This document shows, in pieces, positions 8,166-15,595 of a stretch of 41,145 nt of DNA. The DNA is taken from the NCBI GenBank assembly GCA_002376725.1, contig DFOM01000027.1, positions 1 to 41,145 on the forward strand, read 5' to 3'. How positions within the stretch are numbered: the stretch's first letter is position 1; every line of letters starts with the position of its first letter. This stretch comes from Cloacimonetes bacterium UBA3541. Its GTDB lineage: Bacteria > Cloacimonadota > Cloacimonadia > Cloacimonadales > Cloacimonadaceae. A program made the position numbers and the translations under genes. Under the pieces are notes generated by a model, which was not told where the DNA came from, made no database searches, and worked only from the letters and a program-made list of their open reading frames with translations.

Positions 8166-9144
8166 AAAGCCTTATCGTGCTATAGCCCTTTTTTCTGGAG
8201 GATTGGATAGTGTTTTAGCTGTTTTCTGGATGCAGCATCTTGGTTATGAAGTTATTCCCGTGTTTTTTGAGGCTGCTTATATCTTTCCGAATAAAGCTTT
8301 AAAAGTTGCAGAAGAAAATGGCCTTGAATTGTTAGTGAGAGATATCTCTCAAAAGCATCTGGAAATGTTGCGTAATCCCAAAAGAGGTTACGGAAAGAAT
8401 CTTAATCCTTGCATAGACTGCCATTCTCTAATGATTCAAGAAGCTGCAATGATGTTACCGGAATTGAACGTTGATTTTATTATCACCGGAGAAGTGCTGG
8501 GACAGCGACCTATGTCTCAGAATCTGGATTCTCTTAAGGCTATTGATAAAATGAGTGGAGCGGGAGATTTAGTTATCCGTCCTTTATCACAAAAATTGCT
8601 CCCTGATACCAGACCTATTAGAGAAGGTTGGATAAATAAGGAACAAATGTTGGATATATCAGGAAGAGGACGTTCTCGTCAGCTACAACTTGCTGAACAA
8701 TTTGGCATTTCTCATCTTCAACCTGCAGGAGGTTGTCTTCTTACTGACCATAATTACTCTATGCGACTAGGAGATTTGATGATACATAATCAGGATAAAC
8801 TTGAAGATGTTAGACTTTTATATTGGGGTAGACATTTCAGACTTTCCGAAGAAATTAAATTGATAGTAGGAAGGAATGCAACAGATAATGCAGGTCTGGA
8901 AAGTGAAAACTATCCCGGTTTATATCTTAAGATTAGAGATGTGGAAGGTCCTTTGGCTTTATTGACCGTTAAAGAACCTCCTGCTGAAATACTTGAACTT
9001 GCTGCTTCAATTGTTCTATTTTATAGCCGCAAAGCTTCCTCTCCTGGTTATATCAAATATGGAGTTGACAAAAAGTTCAATAATGAGATAAAAGTTGAAA
9101 AATGCCCTGAAAATATCATAAGGTCATATCTAATTTCCTCATAA
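8146..9144 (+). CDS. PP-loop ATPase, ThiI/MnmA-like tRNA thiolation-type enzyme
   Basis: The ATP-pyrophosphatase signature A-L-F-S-G-G-L-D-S is encoded at 8185-8208, so translation must begin before the first conventional start (TTG 8203). The start is set at ATA 8146, six bases after AGGAGG, giving 332 residues. Two cysteine motifs, N-P-C89-x2-C92-H and A-G-G-C197, resemble the catalytic cysteine layout of tRNA-thiolating PP-loop enzymes (MnmA, ThiI, TtuA). The last ~120 residues (from R-L-L-Y-W-G-R-H-F-R) look like an NFACT-R-type RNA-binding domain, found in THUMP-less proteins often labelled ThiI. Substrate tRNA and position cannot be told. The gene follows the lipoprotein and precedes the hydrolase gene by 10 bp. 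Confidence 0.75.
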   Translation: MANIINKKPYRAIALFSGGLDSVLAVFWMQHLGYEVIPVFFEAAYIFPNKALKVAEENGLELLVRDISQKHLEMLRNPKRGYGKNLNPCIDCHSLMIQEAAMMLPELNVDFIITGEVLGQRPMSQNLDSLKAIDKMSGAGDLVIRPLSQKLLPDTRPIREGWINKEQMLDISGRGRSRQLQLAEQFGISHLQPAGGCLLTDHNYSMRLGDLMIHNQDKLEDVRLLYWGRHFRLSEEIKLIVGRNATDNAGLESENYPGLYLKIRDVEGPLALLTVKEPPAEILELAASIVLFYSRKASSPGYIKYGVDKKFNNEIKVEKCPENIIRSYLISS

Positions 9145-9154
9145 AGGATTGCCA

Positions 9155-9781
9155 ATGTTAAAGATTGAAGGTTATATTCTATTACCCGATTTTGAGACCA
9201 ATACCTGGCTTTTATGGGATGAAGATTCTCGTGAAGCTATGCTAATTGATCCAGCTGCTCCTTCTCCTGATTTATTAAAAAGAATTGATGAACTGGGTTT
9301 AAAGGTTAAATATATCGTAAATACGCATGGACATATGGATCACATTGGTGGAAATGCCTGGTTTAAAAATCAACTTTCTGCACCTCTTATGATTCACTCT
9401 GCCGATGCTACAATGCTTACTAATAGTTTAAAAAATTTAAGTTTATTTGTGGGAAATCTTGTAACCAGTACTCCTCCAGACATTCTTTTAGAAGATGGTA
9501 TGGAATTGAATCTGGGAAAATATCCAGTGAAAGTAATTCATACTCCTGGACATACTCCTGGCGGTATTTGCCTTTTGGCTAATAAATTTTTAATAAGTGG
9601 AGATACCCTTTTTGAACAAAGTATAGGAAGAACTGATTTGCAGGGTGGAAATCACGAACAAATTATTAATTCTATAAAAAATAAATTATTCGTATTACCT
9701 GATGATGTAATTGTTTTTCCAGGACATGGACCTCGCACATCTATTGGAATGGAAAAGAAGAATAATCCTTTTGTGAGCTAA
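9155..9781 (+). CDS. Metallo-beta-lactamase-fold hydrolase (glyoxalase II-like)
   Basis: The ATG at 9155 is chosen over a TTG at 9149 because AAAGGA ends six bases before it. The 208-residue protein has the full metal-site set: H58-x-H60-x-D62-H63 (T-H-G-H-M-D-H), H133 in H-T-P-G-H-T-P-G-G, D150 in S-G-D-T-L-F and H191 in F-P-G-H-G-P. It is a short single-domain member of the glyoxalase II-like group and probably binds two zinc or iron ions. Many such proteins are thioester hydrolases, but the exact substrate is unknown. It lies between the PP-loop gene and guaA with gaps of only 10 and 4 bp, so it is probably in one transcript with them. Confidence 0.88.
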   Translation: MLKIEGYILLPDFETNTWLLWDEDSREAMLIDPAAPSPDLLKRIDELGLKVKYIVNTHGHMDHIGGNAWFKNQLSAPLMIHSADATMLTNSLKNLSLFVGNLVTSTPPDILLEDGMELNLGKYPVKVIHTPGHTPGGICLLANKFLISGDTLFEQSIGRTDLQGGNHEQIINSIKNKLFVLPDDVIVFPGHGPRTSIGMEKKNNPFVS

Positions 9782-9785
9782 TAAT

Positions 9786-11324
9786 ATGTCATACGATACA
9801 GTCTTAATCCTGGATTTTGGTTCTCAATATACTCAGCTCATAGGAAGGGTGATTCGCTCTTTTAATGTCTATTGCGAAATTCATCCTTATAATTTATCAG
9901 TTGATAAGATTAAAGAAATCAATCCTAAAGCGATAATTCTTTCAGGAAGTCATTATAGTTTAAATCAACCTGATGCACCTCAACCAGATTATTCTATATG
10001 GGAAATGAATCTTCCCATATTAGGTATCTGCTATGGGATGCAACTTATTGTTTCTCATTATGGAGGGAAGATTAAGCATCAGACTAAAAGAGAATATGAT
10101 CAGGCTATTTTGCAGATAAAAAAATCACATCCTTTACTGGAAAGTTTAGCTTTAGAGGAAAAGGTATGGATGAGTCACGGAGATACTATTTCTGAACTTC
10201 CATCAGATTTCGTTGTTTTAGCTTCAACTTCCAATGCCCCTTATGCAGTAATTGCTCATAAAAATCTTCCTATTTTTGGATTACAGTTTCATCCTGAAGT
10301 GGTTCATACTCCAAATGGTAAGACTATTTTACAGAATTTTGTGCTAAAGATAGCGAAATGTTCAGCGAATTGGACGCCCAGTAATTTTATTGAGGAATCC
10401 ATAAAAAAGATTAGAGAACAAGTAGGAAATCAAAAGGTCATTTTAGGAATCTCTGGAGGTGTGGATTCTGCCGTAACGGCAGCACTTTTACATAGAGCTA
10501 TCGGAAAAAATCTTATACCGGTCTTTGTAGATAATGGCTGTATGCGTTATAAGGAAGCGGAACGGGTGCAAGAAGCGTTTTCTGCTATTGAAAATTTTAA
10601 GATTAACTTTGTGGATGCCTCAGAACTTTTTCTGTCCAGGTTAGCTGGAATTTCTGACCCTGAAATGAAACGCAAGATTATCGGTTCCACTTTTATTGAA
10701 GTGTTTGAGAAAGAAGCGGCTAAATATGATAATGTAGGTTTTCTGGCACAGGGAACTCTCTATCCAGATATCATTGAAAGTGTCTCTTTTCGGGGTCCTT
10801 CAGCAAAAATCAAAAGCCATCACAATGTTGGCGGTTTACCAGAAAAAATGGGATTAAAACTGATAGAGCCCTTACGAGAACTCTTTAAAGATGAAGTTAG
10901 AGCAGTAGGGAAAGAGTTAGGTCTGCCTGAAAATCTCATAAATAGACATCCATTTCCGGGACCTGGTTTAGCAGTTCGGATTATAGGTGCAGTAGATAGA
11001 GATAAAGTGCAAAGATTACAGTTAATAGATGAAATCTTCATTCAAGAATTGCATAACTGGGGCATTTACAATCAAACCTGGCAAGCTTTTGCTGTCCTTC
11101 TACCTATTCAAAGTGTAGGAGTGATGGGTGATGAACGAACTTATGAAAATGTCTGTGCCCTTAGAGCTGTCAATTCGCAAGATGGAATGACAGCAGAAGC
11201 CACTGAATTTCCGTGGAACTTTTTGAAGTTTGTCGCAAATCGCATTATAAATGAGGTCAAAGGCATCAATAGAGTGGTCTATGATCTGAGTTCAAAACCG
11301 CCAGCAACCATTGAATGGGAATAG
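9786..11324 (+). CDS. guaA: GMP synthase (glutamine-hydrolysing) GuaA
   Basis: GuaA converts XMP to GMP using ATP and glutamine. All 512 residues are present. The class I amidotransferase domain has C82 in G-I-C-Y-G-M, with H169 and E171 in Q-F-H-P-E-V. The ATP pyrophosphatase domain has S-G-G-V-D-S at 223-228. The dimerisation domain ends with P-P-A-T-I-E-W-E, the expected terminus. The start lies 4 bp after the hydrolase stop. No guanine-responsive leader is visible, as there is no room for one. It ends 56 bp before tRNA-Gly. Confidence 0.97.
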   Translation: MSYDTVLILDFGSQYTQLIGRVIRSFNVYCEIHPYNLSVDKIKEINPKAIILSGSHYSLNQPDAPQPDYSIWEMNLPILGICYGMQLIVSHYGGKIKHQTKREYDQAILQIKKSHPLLESLALEEKVWMSHGDTISELPSDFVVLASTSNAPYAVIAHKNLPIFGLQFHPEVVHTPNGKTILQNFVLKIAKCSANWTPSNFIEESIKKIREQVGNQKVILGISGGVDSAVTAALLHRAIGKNLIPVFVDNGCMRYKEAERVQEAFSAIENFKINFVDASELFLSRLAGISDPEMKRKIIGSTFIEVFEKEAAKYDNVGFLAQGTLYPDIIESVSFRGPSAKIKSHHNVGGLPEKMGLKLIEPLRELFKDEVRAVGKELGLPENLINRHPFPGPGLAVRIIGAVDRDKVQRLQLIDEIFIQELHNWGIYNQTWQAFAVLLPIQSVGVMGDERTYENVCALRAVNSQDGMTAEATEFPWNFLKFVANRIINEVKGINRVVYDLSSKPPATIEWE

Positions 11325-11341
11325 AATTGTTTGCTGCATAC

Positions 11342-11370
11342 TTGACAAAATATCAGCTTTTTCAAATCAT
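11342..11370 (+). promoter_or_regulatory. Possible promoter of tRNA-Gly
   Basis: TTGACA at 11342-11347 is a perfect -35 box about 34 bp before the tRNA. The -10 region at 17 bp spacing reads AATCAT, which is poor. The position suits a tRNA promoter. Confidence 0.4.
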
Positions 11371-11380
11371 AAATCTAAAA

Positions 11381-11456
11381 GCGGGCATAGCTCAGTTGGT
11401 AGAGCATTAGCTTCCCAAGCTGAGGGTCGCGGGTTCAAGTCCCGTTGCCCGCTCCA
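11381..11456 (+). tRNA. tRNA-Gly (anticodon CCC)
   Basis: The 76-nt cloverleaf includes an encoded CCA. The acceptor stem GCGGGCA pairs with TGCCCGC. The anticodon stem TTAGC/GCTGA encloses loop TTCCCAA, giving CCC for GGG codons. The T-arm is GCGGG-TTCAAGT-CCCGT, closing with one G-T pair. An IS3-like remnant begins about 17 bp after its 3' end, and the accessory interval follows. Confidence 0.97.
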
Positions 11457-11472
11457 ATTTATTGTATCTTTA

Positions 11473-11661
11473 TTGACTTTATCCCCGAAATTTACTTGAA
11501 GCGAGAGATGTGATTATGAATTGGCGGTTAGATTACAACACGAATCGACCCCGCAGTTCCCTAAACTACTTGACTCCAATGAAATTCCGAGAAAACTATG
11601 AAAACAATGTCGTTAGAAAACGTGTCACCTTACAAGTGGTATAAAAAATGGGACAGGGTCA
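11473..11661 (+). mobile_element. Internally deleted IS3-family insertion sequence remnant
   Basis: The left end TTGACTTTATCCCCGAAATT (11473-11492) resembles IS3-family terminal repeats and matches other copies in this window with one change. The right end, read inward from 11661 on the minus strand, starts TGACCCTGTCCC and later has ATACCA, a degenerate inverted match. Between them only the C-terminal part of an OrfB-type transposase remains. About 190 bp are left of an element usually near 1.2-1.5 kb. I see no matching target duplication. It cannot move on its own. Confidence 0.65.
11495..11644 (+). pseudogene. IS3-family transposase (OrfB) C-terminal fragment
   Basis: The 49 codons in frame from 11495 to the TAA at 11642 read L-E-A-R-D-V-I-M-N-W-R-L-D-Y-N, then R-P-R-S-S-L-N-Y-L-T-P. 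This matches the strongly conserved end of the IS3-type integrase core (consensus W-R-x-D-Y-N-x-x-R-P-H-S-S-L-G-Y-L-T-P). The catalytic DDE residues and all upstream sequence are missing. The frame joins the left terminal repeat directly at about 11495, so an internal deletion fused the left end to the 3' end of the gene. Confidence 0.8.
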
Positions 11662-12467
11662 GCAAGAGTAAAGAAAGTAGAAACACTATCAAACTAGTAC
11701 ATGACTACTTAAAAGAGAGTTGCGGATTTCAGACTGATAGCTTGTATTGCAGTATTGAAGATAAGGTCTTCCTATCAGTAGATGAAGCGAGAGAGAAGCT
11801 ATGTGAAGTAACTTGGAACTCAGGAAATCCAACCCCTAATATCATAAATGGTTTCCTTCCAAGTAAAACATTTTTGGCACTAACACAACAAGAGGACATG
11901 AAAGGCATCATTAATCCAATTGATTGTAGGGTATATAAGAAGGATCCCCTTGCTTCTTTAAAAAGAATGCAAGAGATTAGAGGGCTCTCCATAGACGAAA
12001 AAAGCATGAAGATATGTCTAATGCAGCTGTACAGTACTGTACTTAAGCACAAGATTATTGAATTTAAGGATCTTATGGTTTGTGAGATTATGGAGGATGG
12101 AGTATCAATTACAAAAACATCCAGATCGAGCCAGGCTAGTGGGATCATCATTGATAGGATACTTCTTGGTAACACTGGGGTAGTAATAAGTGGCTTGTCG
12201 GGAAAGAAAAAAACTACTCAAGAACTACAATCCATAAGTCTTCGGAATACTATTAACGATTTAGACGACCCCTACTTTGACTGTTTTTCAAATGTATTAC
12301 CTTTGAAGGATATCCCTGCATACAAGAAGAGTATTTATGTACTATCTCTTCATTGGCATGCCATAATGGAGATCCTTATAAAAAGAGTAGATATAGCGGA
12401 TGGACAAATTCCTGAGGCTAATCTCGGCTATTCTATTAATGAATGCATAAAAATCAACCAAAATTAA
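11598..12467 (+). CDS. Unknown protein; 5' end runs through an IS end
   Basis: The open frame of 289 residues has no domain that I recognise, no signal peptide and no membrane segment. The sequence is mixed charged and hydrophobic, with K-R-M-Q-E-I-R-G-L-S-I-D-E-K-S-M-K in the middle and L-S-L-H-W-H-A-I-M-E-I-L-I-K-R near the end. Its first ~22 codons overlap the transposase fragment and right end of the IS remnant in another frame. The native N-terminus may therefore have been lost and replaced, or the true start is a non-ATG codon further in. No strong ribosome site precedes 11598; an ATG at 11607 is an alternative. It ends 12 bp before the YD-repeat gene, and the two may be one unit. Confidence 0.55.
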   Translation: MKTMSLENVSPYKWYKKWDRVSKSKESRNTIKLVHDYLKESCGFQTDSLYCSIEDKVFLSVDEAREKLCEVTWNSGNPTPNIINGFLPSKTFLALTQQEDMKGIINPIDCRVYKKDPLASLKRMQEIRGLSIDEKSMKICLMQLYSTVLKHKIIEFKDLMVCEIMEDGVSITKTSRSSQASGIIIDRILLGNTGVVISGLSGKKKTTQELQSISLRNTINDLDDPYFDCFSNVLPLKDIPAYKKSIYVLSLHWHAIMEILIKRVDIADGQIPEANLGYSINECIKINQN

Positions 12468-12479
12468 AGGAGTGTTAAA

Positions 12480-13364
12480 TTGAACAAGATATGTTATGCA
12501 AAGACTAGTGTTGTGCTCTTACTTGCTTTAATATCATCTTCTCTTTTATCTCAGACTGTGCTGAGCAGGGAAGCTTTGGGCTTAAAGGGACCCGTAAAAG
12601 TTCATACAATTATTGGTTCAGAGGGAGATAGAGAGCACTATTATTTTGACCGAAACGGTAGACTTACTCGATACTGGTTCGAAGGTCATCCTTATTACAA
12701 CAATTCTCAGTCTCCTCTGGATTTTGTTTACAAATATGATGAACAGAATAGGATAATAAGGGTCAATAAAACTGATAGTCGCTCTCATGTTTCCCCCTAT
12801 ATTTTGATCAGCTACCATAGTGAAGGATGGTTACTCAGCATAATTGAATATAATCTCATAATCAATTCTTACGAAACAACTGCTTATACGAAAACCCAGT
12901 ATGACAGTCTAGGAAGAAAAACGATAATCGAAGTGTATAATGAAGACGAGAGCATCACATCTAAGGAGAGCTTTAGCTATGATGCCAATGGTCGACTGGT
13001 GAGTTATAGCATAATTAGTGATGATAGCTACTATTCGTCAGTTAGTACCACTTATTTCTATGATTCTTCAGGTCGTCTGATCAGATCAGAAACCGAAAAC
13101 TCAGATGCTATTATATCGACTACATATCATTACAATGAAAAGGGTTTACTGATCCAAGAAAGTGAGTCAACAGAAGGTAATCAGAGCGGTGAGAGCATTA
13201 AATCTTATAAATATGATAATTCAGATTTATTGACCGAAATTGTGATAACCTCGGATGGAGAAGACTGGGTTTGCAAATCATATACTTATGACAACTACGG
13301 CAATGTGTTATCAGAATACAATGATCCAAGTGAAAGATATCATAGTTATGAGTATTATCGGTGA
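12480..13364 (+). CDS. Secreted YD-repeat (RHS-like) protein
   Basis: The TTG at 12480 is used, seven bases after AAAGGAG. The first ~26 residues form a signal peptide (basic start, V-V-L-L-L-A-L-I core, S-L-L-S-Q). The rest is built of about eight YD-type repeats: Y-Y-F-D-R-N-G-R-L, Y-K-Y-D-E-Q-N-R-I, T-Q-Y-D-S-L-G-R-K, F-S-Y-D-A-N-G-R-L, Y-F-Y-D-S-S-G-R-L, Y-H-Y-N-E-K-G-L-L, Y-K-Y-D-N-S-D-L-L and Y-T-Y-D-N-Y-G-N-V. Such repeats build beta-rich shells in RHS and teneurin proteins. At 294 residues it has no room for an RHS core or C-terminal toxin and ends in the repeats. Role unknown; exported. It lies in the tRNA-Gly/tmRNA accessory interval. Confidence 0.75.
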   Translation: MNKICYAKTSVVLLLALISSSLLSQTVLSREALGLKGPVKVHTIIGSEGDREHYYFDRNGRLTRYWFEGHPYYNNSQSPLDFVYKYDEQNRIIRVNKTDSRSHVSPYILISYHSEGWLLSIIEYNLIINSYETTAYTKTQYDSLGRKTIIEVYNEDESITSKESFSYDANGRLVSYSIISDDSYYSSVSTTYFYDSSGRLIRSETENSDAIISTTYHYNEKGLLIQESESTEGNQSGESIKSYKYDNSDLLTEIVITSDGEDWVCKSYTYDNYGNVLSEYNDPSERYHSYEYYR

Positions 13365-13419
13365 CCCAGTATGATTGATGAGGTGTAATAGTCAAGATGA
13401 TGTCTGACAATCGGTGCTG

Positions 13420-13710
13420 TTAGTGACCGCATTTCTTTGCATTGTCGGCTCCTGTCTTGATCTCATCCTCGGTCATCTTCTCTGACTGCAGTCAAGTAGC
13501 TCTGAAATGATTCCACTAAATCTTATAGTGGAACTCTCCAGCGTATGGATCGTCCTTCAGTATCACCTAGATTGGTTGTTTAGTCCTATTTTCGTGCACC
13601 ATAATGATTTGAAAGCCTGATTGAACCATCTCCTTCAGCGTTGCCTGTCCTTTGCTATTCTTGTTTTGCTTGGTTATCTTGACATTCTTCTCGGTTACCA
13701 GACTTTTAAC
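13420..13710 (-). pseudogene. Decayed protein-coding remnant with three in-frame stops
   Basis: One reverse frame from GTT (13710) to TAA (13420) reads as protein-like sequence broken by TAG, TAG and TGA. Segments include K-N-V-K-I-T-K-Q-N-K-N-S-K-G-Q-A, then M-V-Q-S-G-F-Q-I-I-M-V-H-E-N-R, then L-K-D-D-P-Y-A-G-E-F-H-Y, then K-M-T-E-D-E-I-K-T-G-A-D-N-A-K-K-C. The amphipathic composition and continuity across the stops suggest a former gene. I cannot name the family. It could instead be chance, since only about 97 codons are involved. Confidence 0.4.
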
Positions 13711-14212
13711 TTATGAGTTTTACCTAGAACCCGTGGAAAAGGTGGTCAAGTCCTTTTCGCTCAGTATGACGATAAATATAGATGTCTTGAAAAACAATCA
13801 GATAGTATGAATGCTAACCATAATAACAAGTCGTATAATGAAATGCAAGGTCCTGTTGGAATAATCGTGATATTTTCCTTTATTCAGCCTCGTTGTATCA
13901 ATTTGGAATCAGAAATCCATAACTTATTACGCTGATAACGATGAAGAAATCCATTTTAAAAAGTCGTGAAATTTCATTTGAAAAAATCATAATATCGCAG
14001 GACACCAAAAACGCTGATTTTTAAAAAAATGTGACACAATTTGAAAAAATAAGTGAGAACGCATACTATGATAGGAACTTTTATAAAATGAAGAACAAAA
14101 AAGTTGCCTTAAACTTAAATATGAATGGTATTAAATATTTTAATTATGTATGTAGGATTAAATTAATATTATTTGAGAAAAGAATCGCTACTCATTGTTT
14201 AACAAAGATTAA
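13711..14212. other. Non-coding tail of the accessory interval
   Basis: No coding frame, RNA gene or repeat that I can support. Composition is AT-rich towards the tmRNA end. The apparent plus-strand frame at 14031 runs into the tmRNA 3' half and has no coding character. Confidence 0.5.
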
Positions 14213-14561
14213 TGGTGGAGGTGGCGGGAATCGAACCCGCGTCCAAAAAACCGACTATGAGCGAATCTACATGCTTAGGCGTCTTTAAATGTTATCATAG
14301 CAGTAAAAGATGCTCAGACCTGCTACGACCAAGCCCATAAATCTTAACCGGCACTTATGGGCGTTTATGCCGGTGCAACCGAACTGTTCCGACGCTTAAT
14401 CCCATCCCGTCGGTTCGGACAGGTTAAACGTAGCAGCCTATGCTGCTAATGCGCAATTGTAGTTTGCAGTTAATTTTTGCTGCTGCTTGATAACGGAGTG
14501 GACAGCATCTCCGGCATGCATCACTCACATTCTGGTTCCCTGTCGAAACCAAATCACCCCC
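14213..14561 (-). ncRNA. ssrA: tmRNA (SsrA)
   Basis: The 349-nt RNA rescues stalled ribosomes by trans-translation. The minus strand starts GGGGGTGATTTGGTTTCGAC, the conserved tmRNA 5' end. It ends with a T-arm (GCGGG-TTCGATT-CCCGC), the 3' acceptor strand CACCTCC pairing with GGGGGTG (one G-T pair), discriminator A and an encoded CCA. In between are the tag frame and GC-rich pseudoknot segments. One-piece form, not permuted. It faces tRNA-Gly across the accessory interval, with its 3' end on the interval side. Confidence 0.97.
14438..14467 (-). other. tmRNA proteolysis tag reading frame
   Basis: From the resume codon GCA the frame reads A-N-Y-N-C-A-L-A-A, then TAG. It ends in the expected A-L-A-A degron recognised by ClpXP-type proteases. 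The tag is short, and its cysteine at position five is unusual, since Tyr or another residue is common there. The resume codon is inferred from the usual A-N start. Confidence 0.85.
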
Positions 14562-14589
14562 TCTAAAATTTTGAAAGAACAATTAACTA

Positions 14590-14622
14590 TTTATAATTTA
14601 AACTATCCTGGATATTTGTCAA
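14590..14622 (-). promoter_or_regulatory. Probable tmRNA promoter
   Basis: On the minus strand a perfect TTGACA (14622-14617) and TATAAA (14595-14590) lie upstream of the tmRNA 5' end. Their spacing is 21 bp, longer than optimal. The -10 box is 28 bp before the mature end. Confidence 0.4.
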
Positions 14623-14692
14623 GCTTAAAATGCTTATCTAACTTATGGAATCATTATTATACTTACTTTTTATTATTTATACCTCTATAGGC

Positions 14693-15595
14693 TCAATTTA
14701 CTTTACCAATAATATCCCTTAGATTCAAGTTATGCTGTTTCAGAAAAGTTTGAAGACCGTGATGAATTTCAGGGATAGTTAAAGGATTACTAAAATTAGC
14801 TGTCCCAATAGCAATAGCAGAAGCACCAGCATAAAAGAATTCCAGAGCATCCTGCCAGGAATGAATTCCTCCCATAGCAATAACTGGAATTTTTACCGCT
14901 CTGGTGGTTTGATAAGTTAAGGCAAGAGCTACAGGTTTAATTCCCAATCCGCTGTAACCACAAACTGGAATTGAAAGTCTTGATTTACCTGTTTCCCAAT
15001 CTATTGCCATACCATAAAGGGTATTTATTAAAGAAAGAGCACTTGCACCTCCAGCTTCTGCCGCTTGAGCGATTAAAGCAATATCAGCAACATTAGGACT
15101 CAGCTTTACAATCAATTCTCTTTCTGTTAATTTTGCCAGTTTTCCCATCAGCTTGAATACTACATCAGGATCAGTTCCAAAAGCGATTCCTTCATTTTTT
15201 ACATTAGGACAGGAGATATTTATCTCATAACCACAAATTCCGGAATGTAGTTCCAGAGCTTCCATCACTCTAATAAATTCATCCTCAGTAGCACCAGAAA
15301 AACTAACTATCAAAGGAATTGTTAGACAATCTTTAAGTTCAAATAAATCATTATTGAGAAAGGATTTTAAACCTGGATTCTGCAAGCCAATTGCATTTAA
15401 TAATCCAGTTTCCGTTTCATAAAGTCGCGGAGATGGGTTTCCCTCTTTAGGTTTCAGGGTAATTGTTTTAGTTACATAAGCTCCCAGAACTTCTTGCTCA
15501 AAGAAATTAAAGTATTCGGTTCCGAAAGTCCCTGAAGCATTCAATATAGGGCTCTTTAATGTAATTTTGCCAAGAGAAGTAGAGATATCATTCAT
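14693..15595 (-). CDS. pyrD: Dihydroorotate dehydrogenase, catalytic subunit (class 1B) PyrD
   Basis: PyrD oxidises dihydroorotate to orotate with FMN and in class 1B passes electrons to PyrK. The ATG at 15595 is taken because it overlaps the pyrK stop (ATGA); a TTG at 15607 is less likely. It has 300 residues. Motifs: N-A-S-G-T-F-G at the N-terminus, E-I-N-I-S-C-P-N-V-K with the catalytic cysteine, I-V-K-L-S-P-N-V-A, and the FMN-phosphate region I-P-V-I-A-M-G-G-I followed by A-I-A-I-G-T-A. A cysteine rather than serine base is the class 1 sign. It is the last gene of the coupled pyrB-C-K-D run and ends about 130 bp before tmRNA. Confidence 0.95.
   Translation of the reverse strand: MNDISTSLGKITLKSPILNASGTFGTEYFNFFEQEVLGAYVTKTITLKPKEGNPSPRLYETETGLLNAIGLQNPGLKSFLNNDLFELKDCLTIPLIVSFSGATEDEFIRVMEALELHSGICGYEINISCPNVKNEGIAFGTDPDVVFKLMGKLAKLTERELIVKLSPNVADIALIAQAAEAGGASALSLINTLYGMAIDWETGKSRLSIPVCGYSGLGIKPVALALTYQTTRAVKIPVIAMGGIHSWQDALEFFYAGASAIAIGTANFSNPLTIPEIHHGLQTFLKQHNLNLRDIIGKVN

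Noticed and set aside
8203..8205. TTG as the start of the PP-loop enzyme
   Set aside because: It would remove the S-G-G part of the ATP-binding loop, and no ribosome site lies at the right distance.
11311..11499. Plus-strand open frame of 62 codons across tRNA-Gly
   Set aside because: It runs through the tRNA and the IS end in a frame without other support.
11729..12175. Reverse-strand open frame of 148 codons
   Set aside because: It lies fully antisense to the 11598-12467 frame and has the serine/leucine-rich look of a shadow frame, without a ribosome site.
14031..14288. Plus-strand open frame of 85 codons
   Set aside because: Its second half is the complement of the tmRNA 3' end, and the rest has no coding character or ribosome site.
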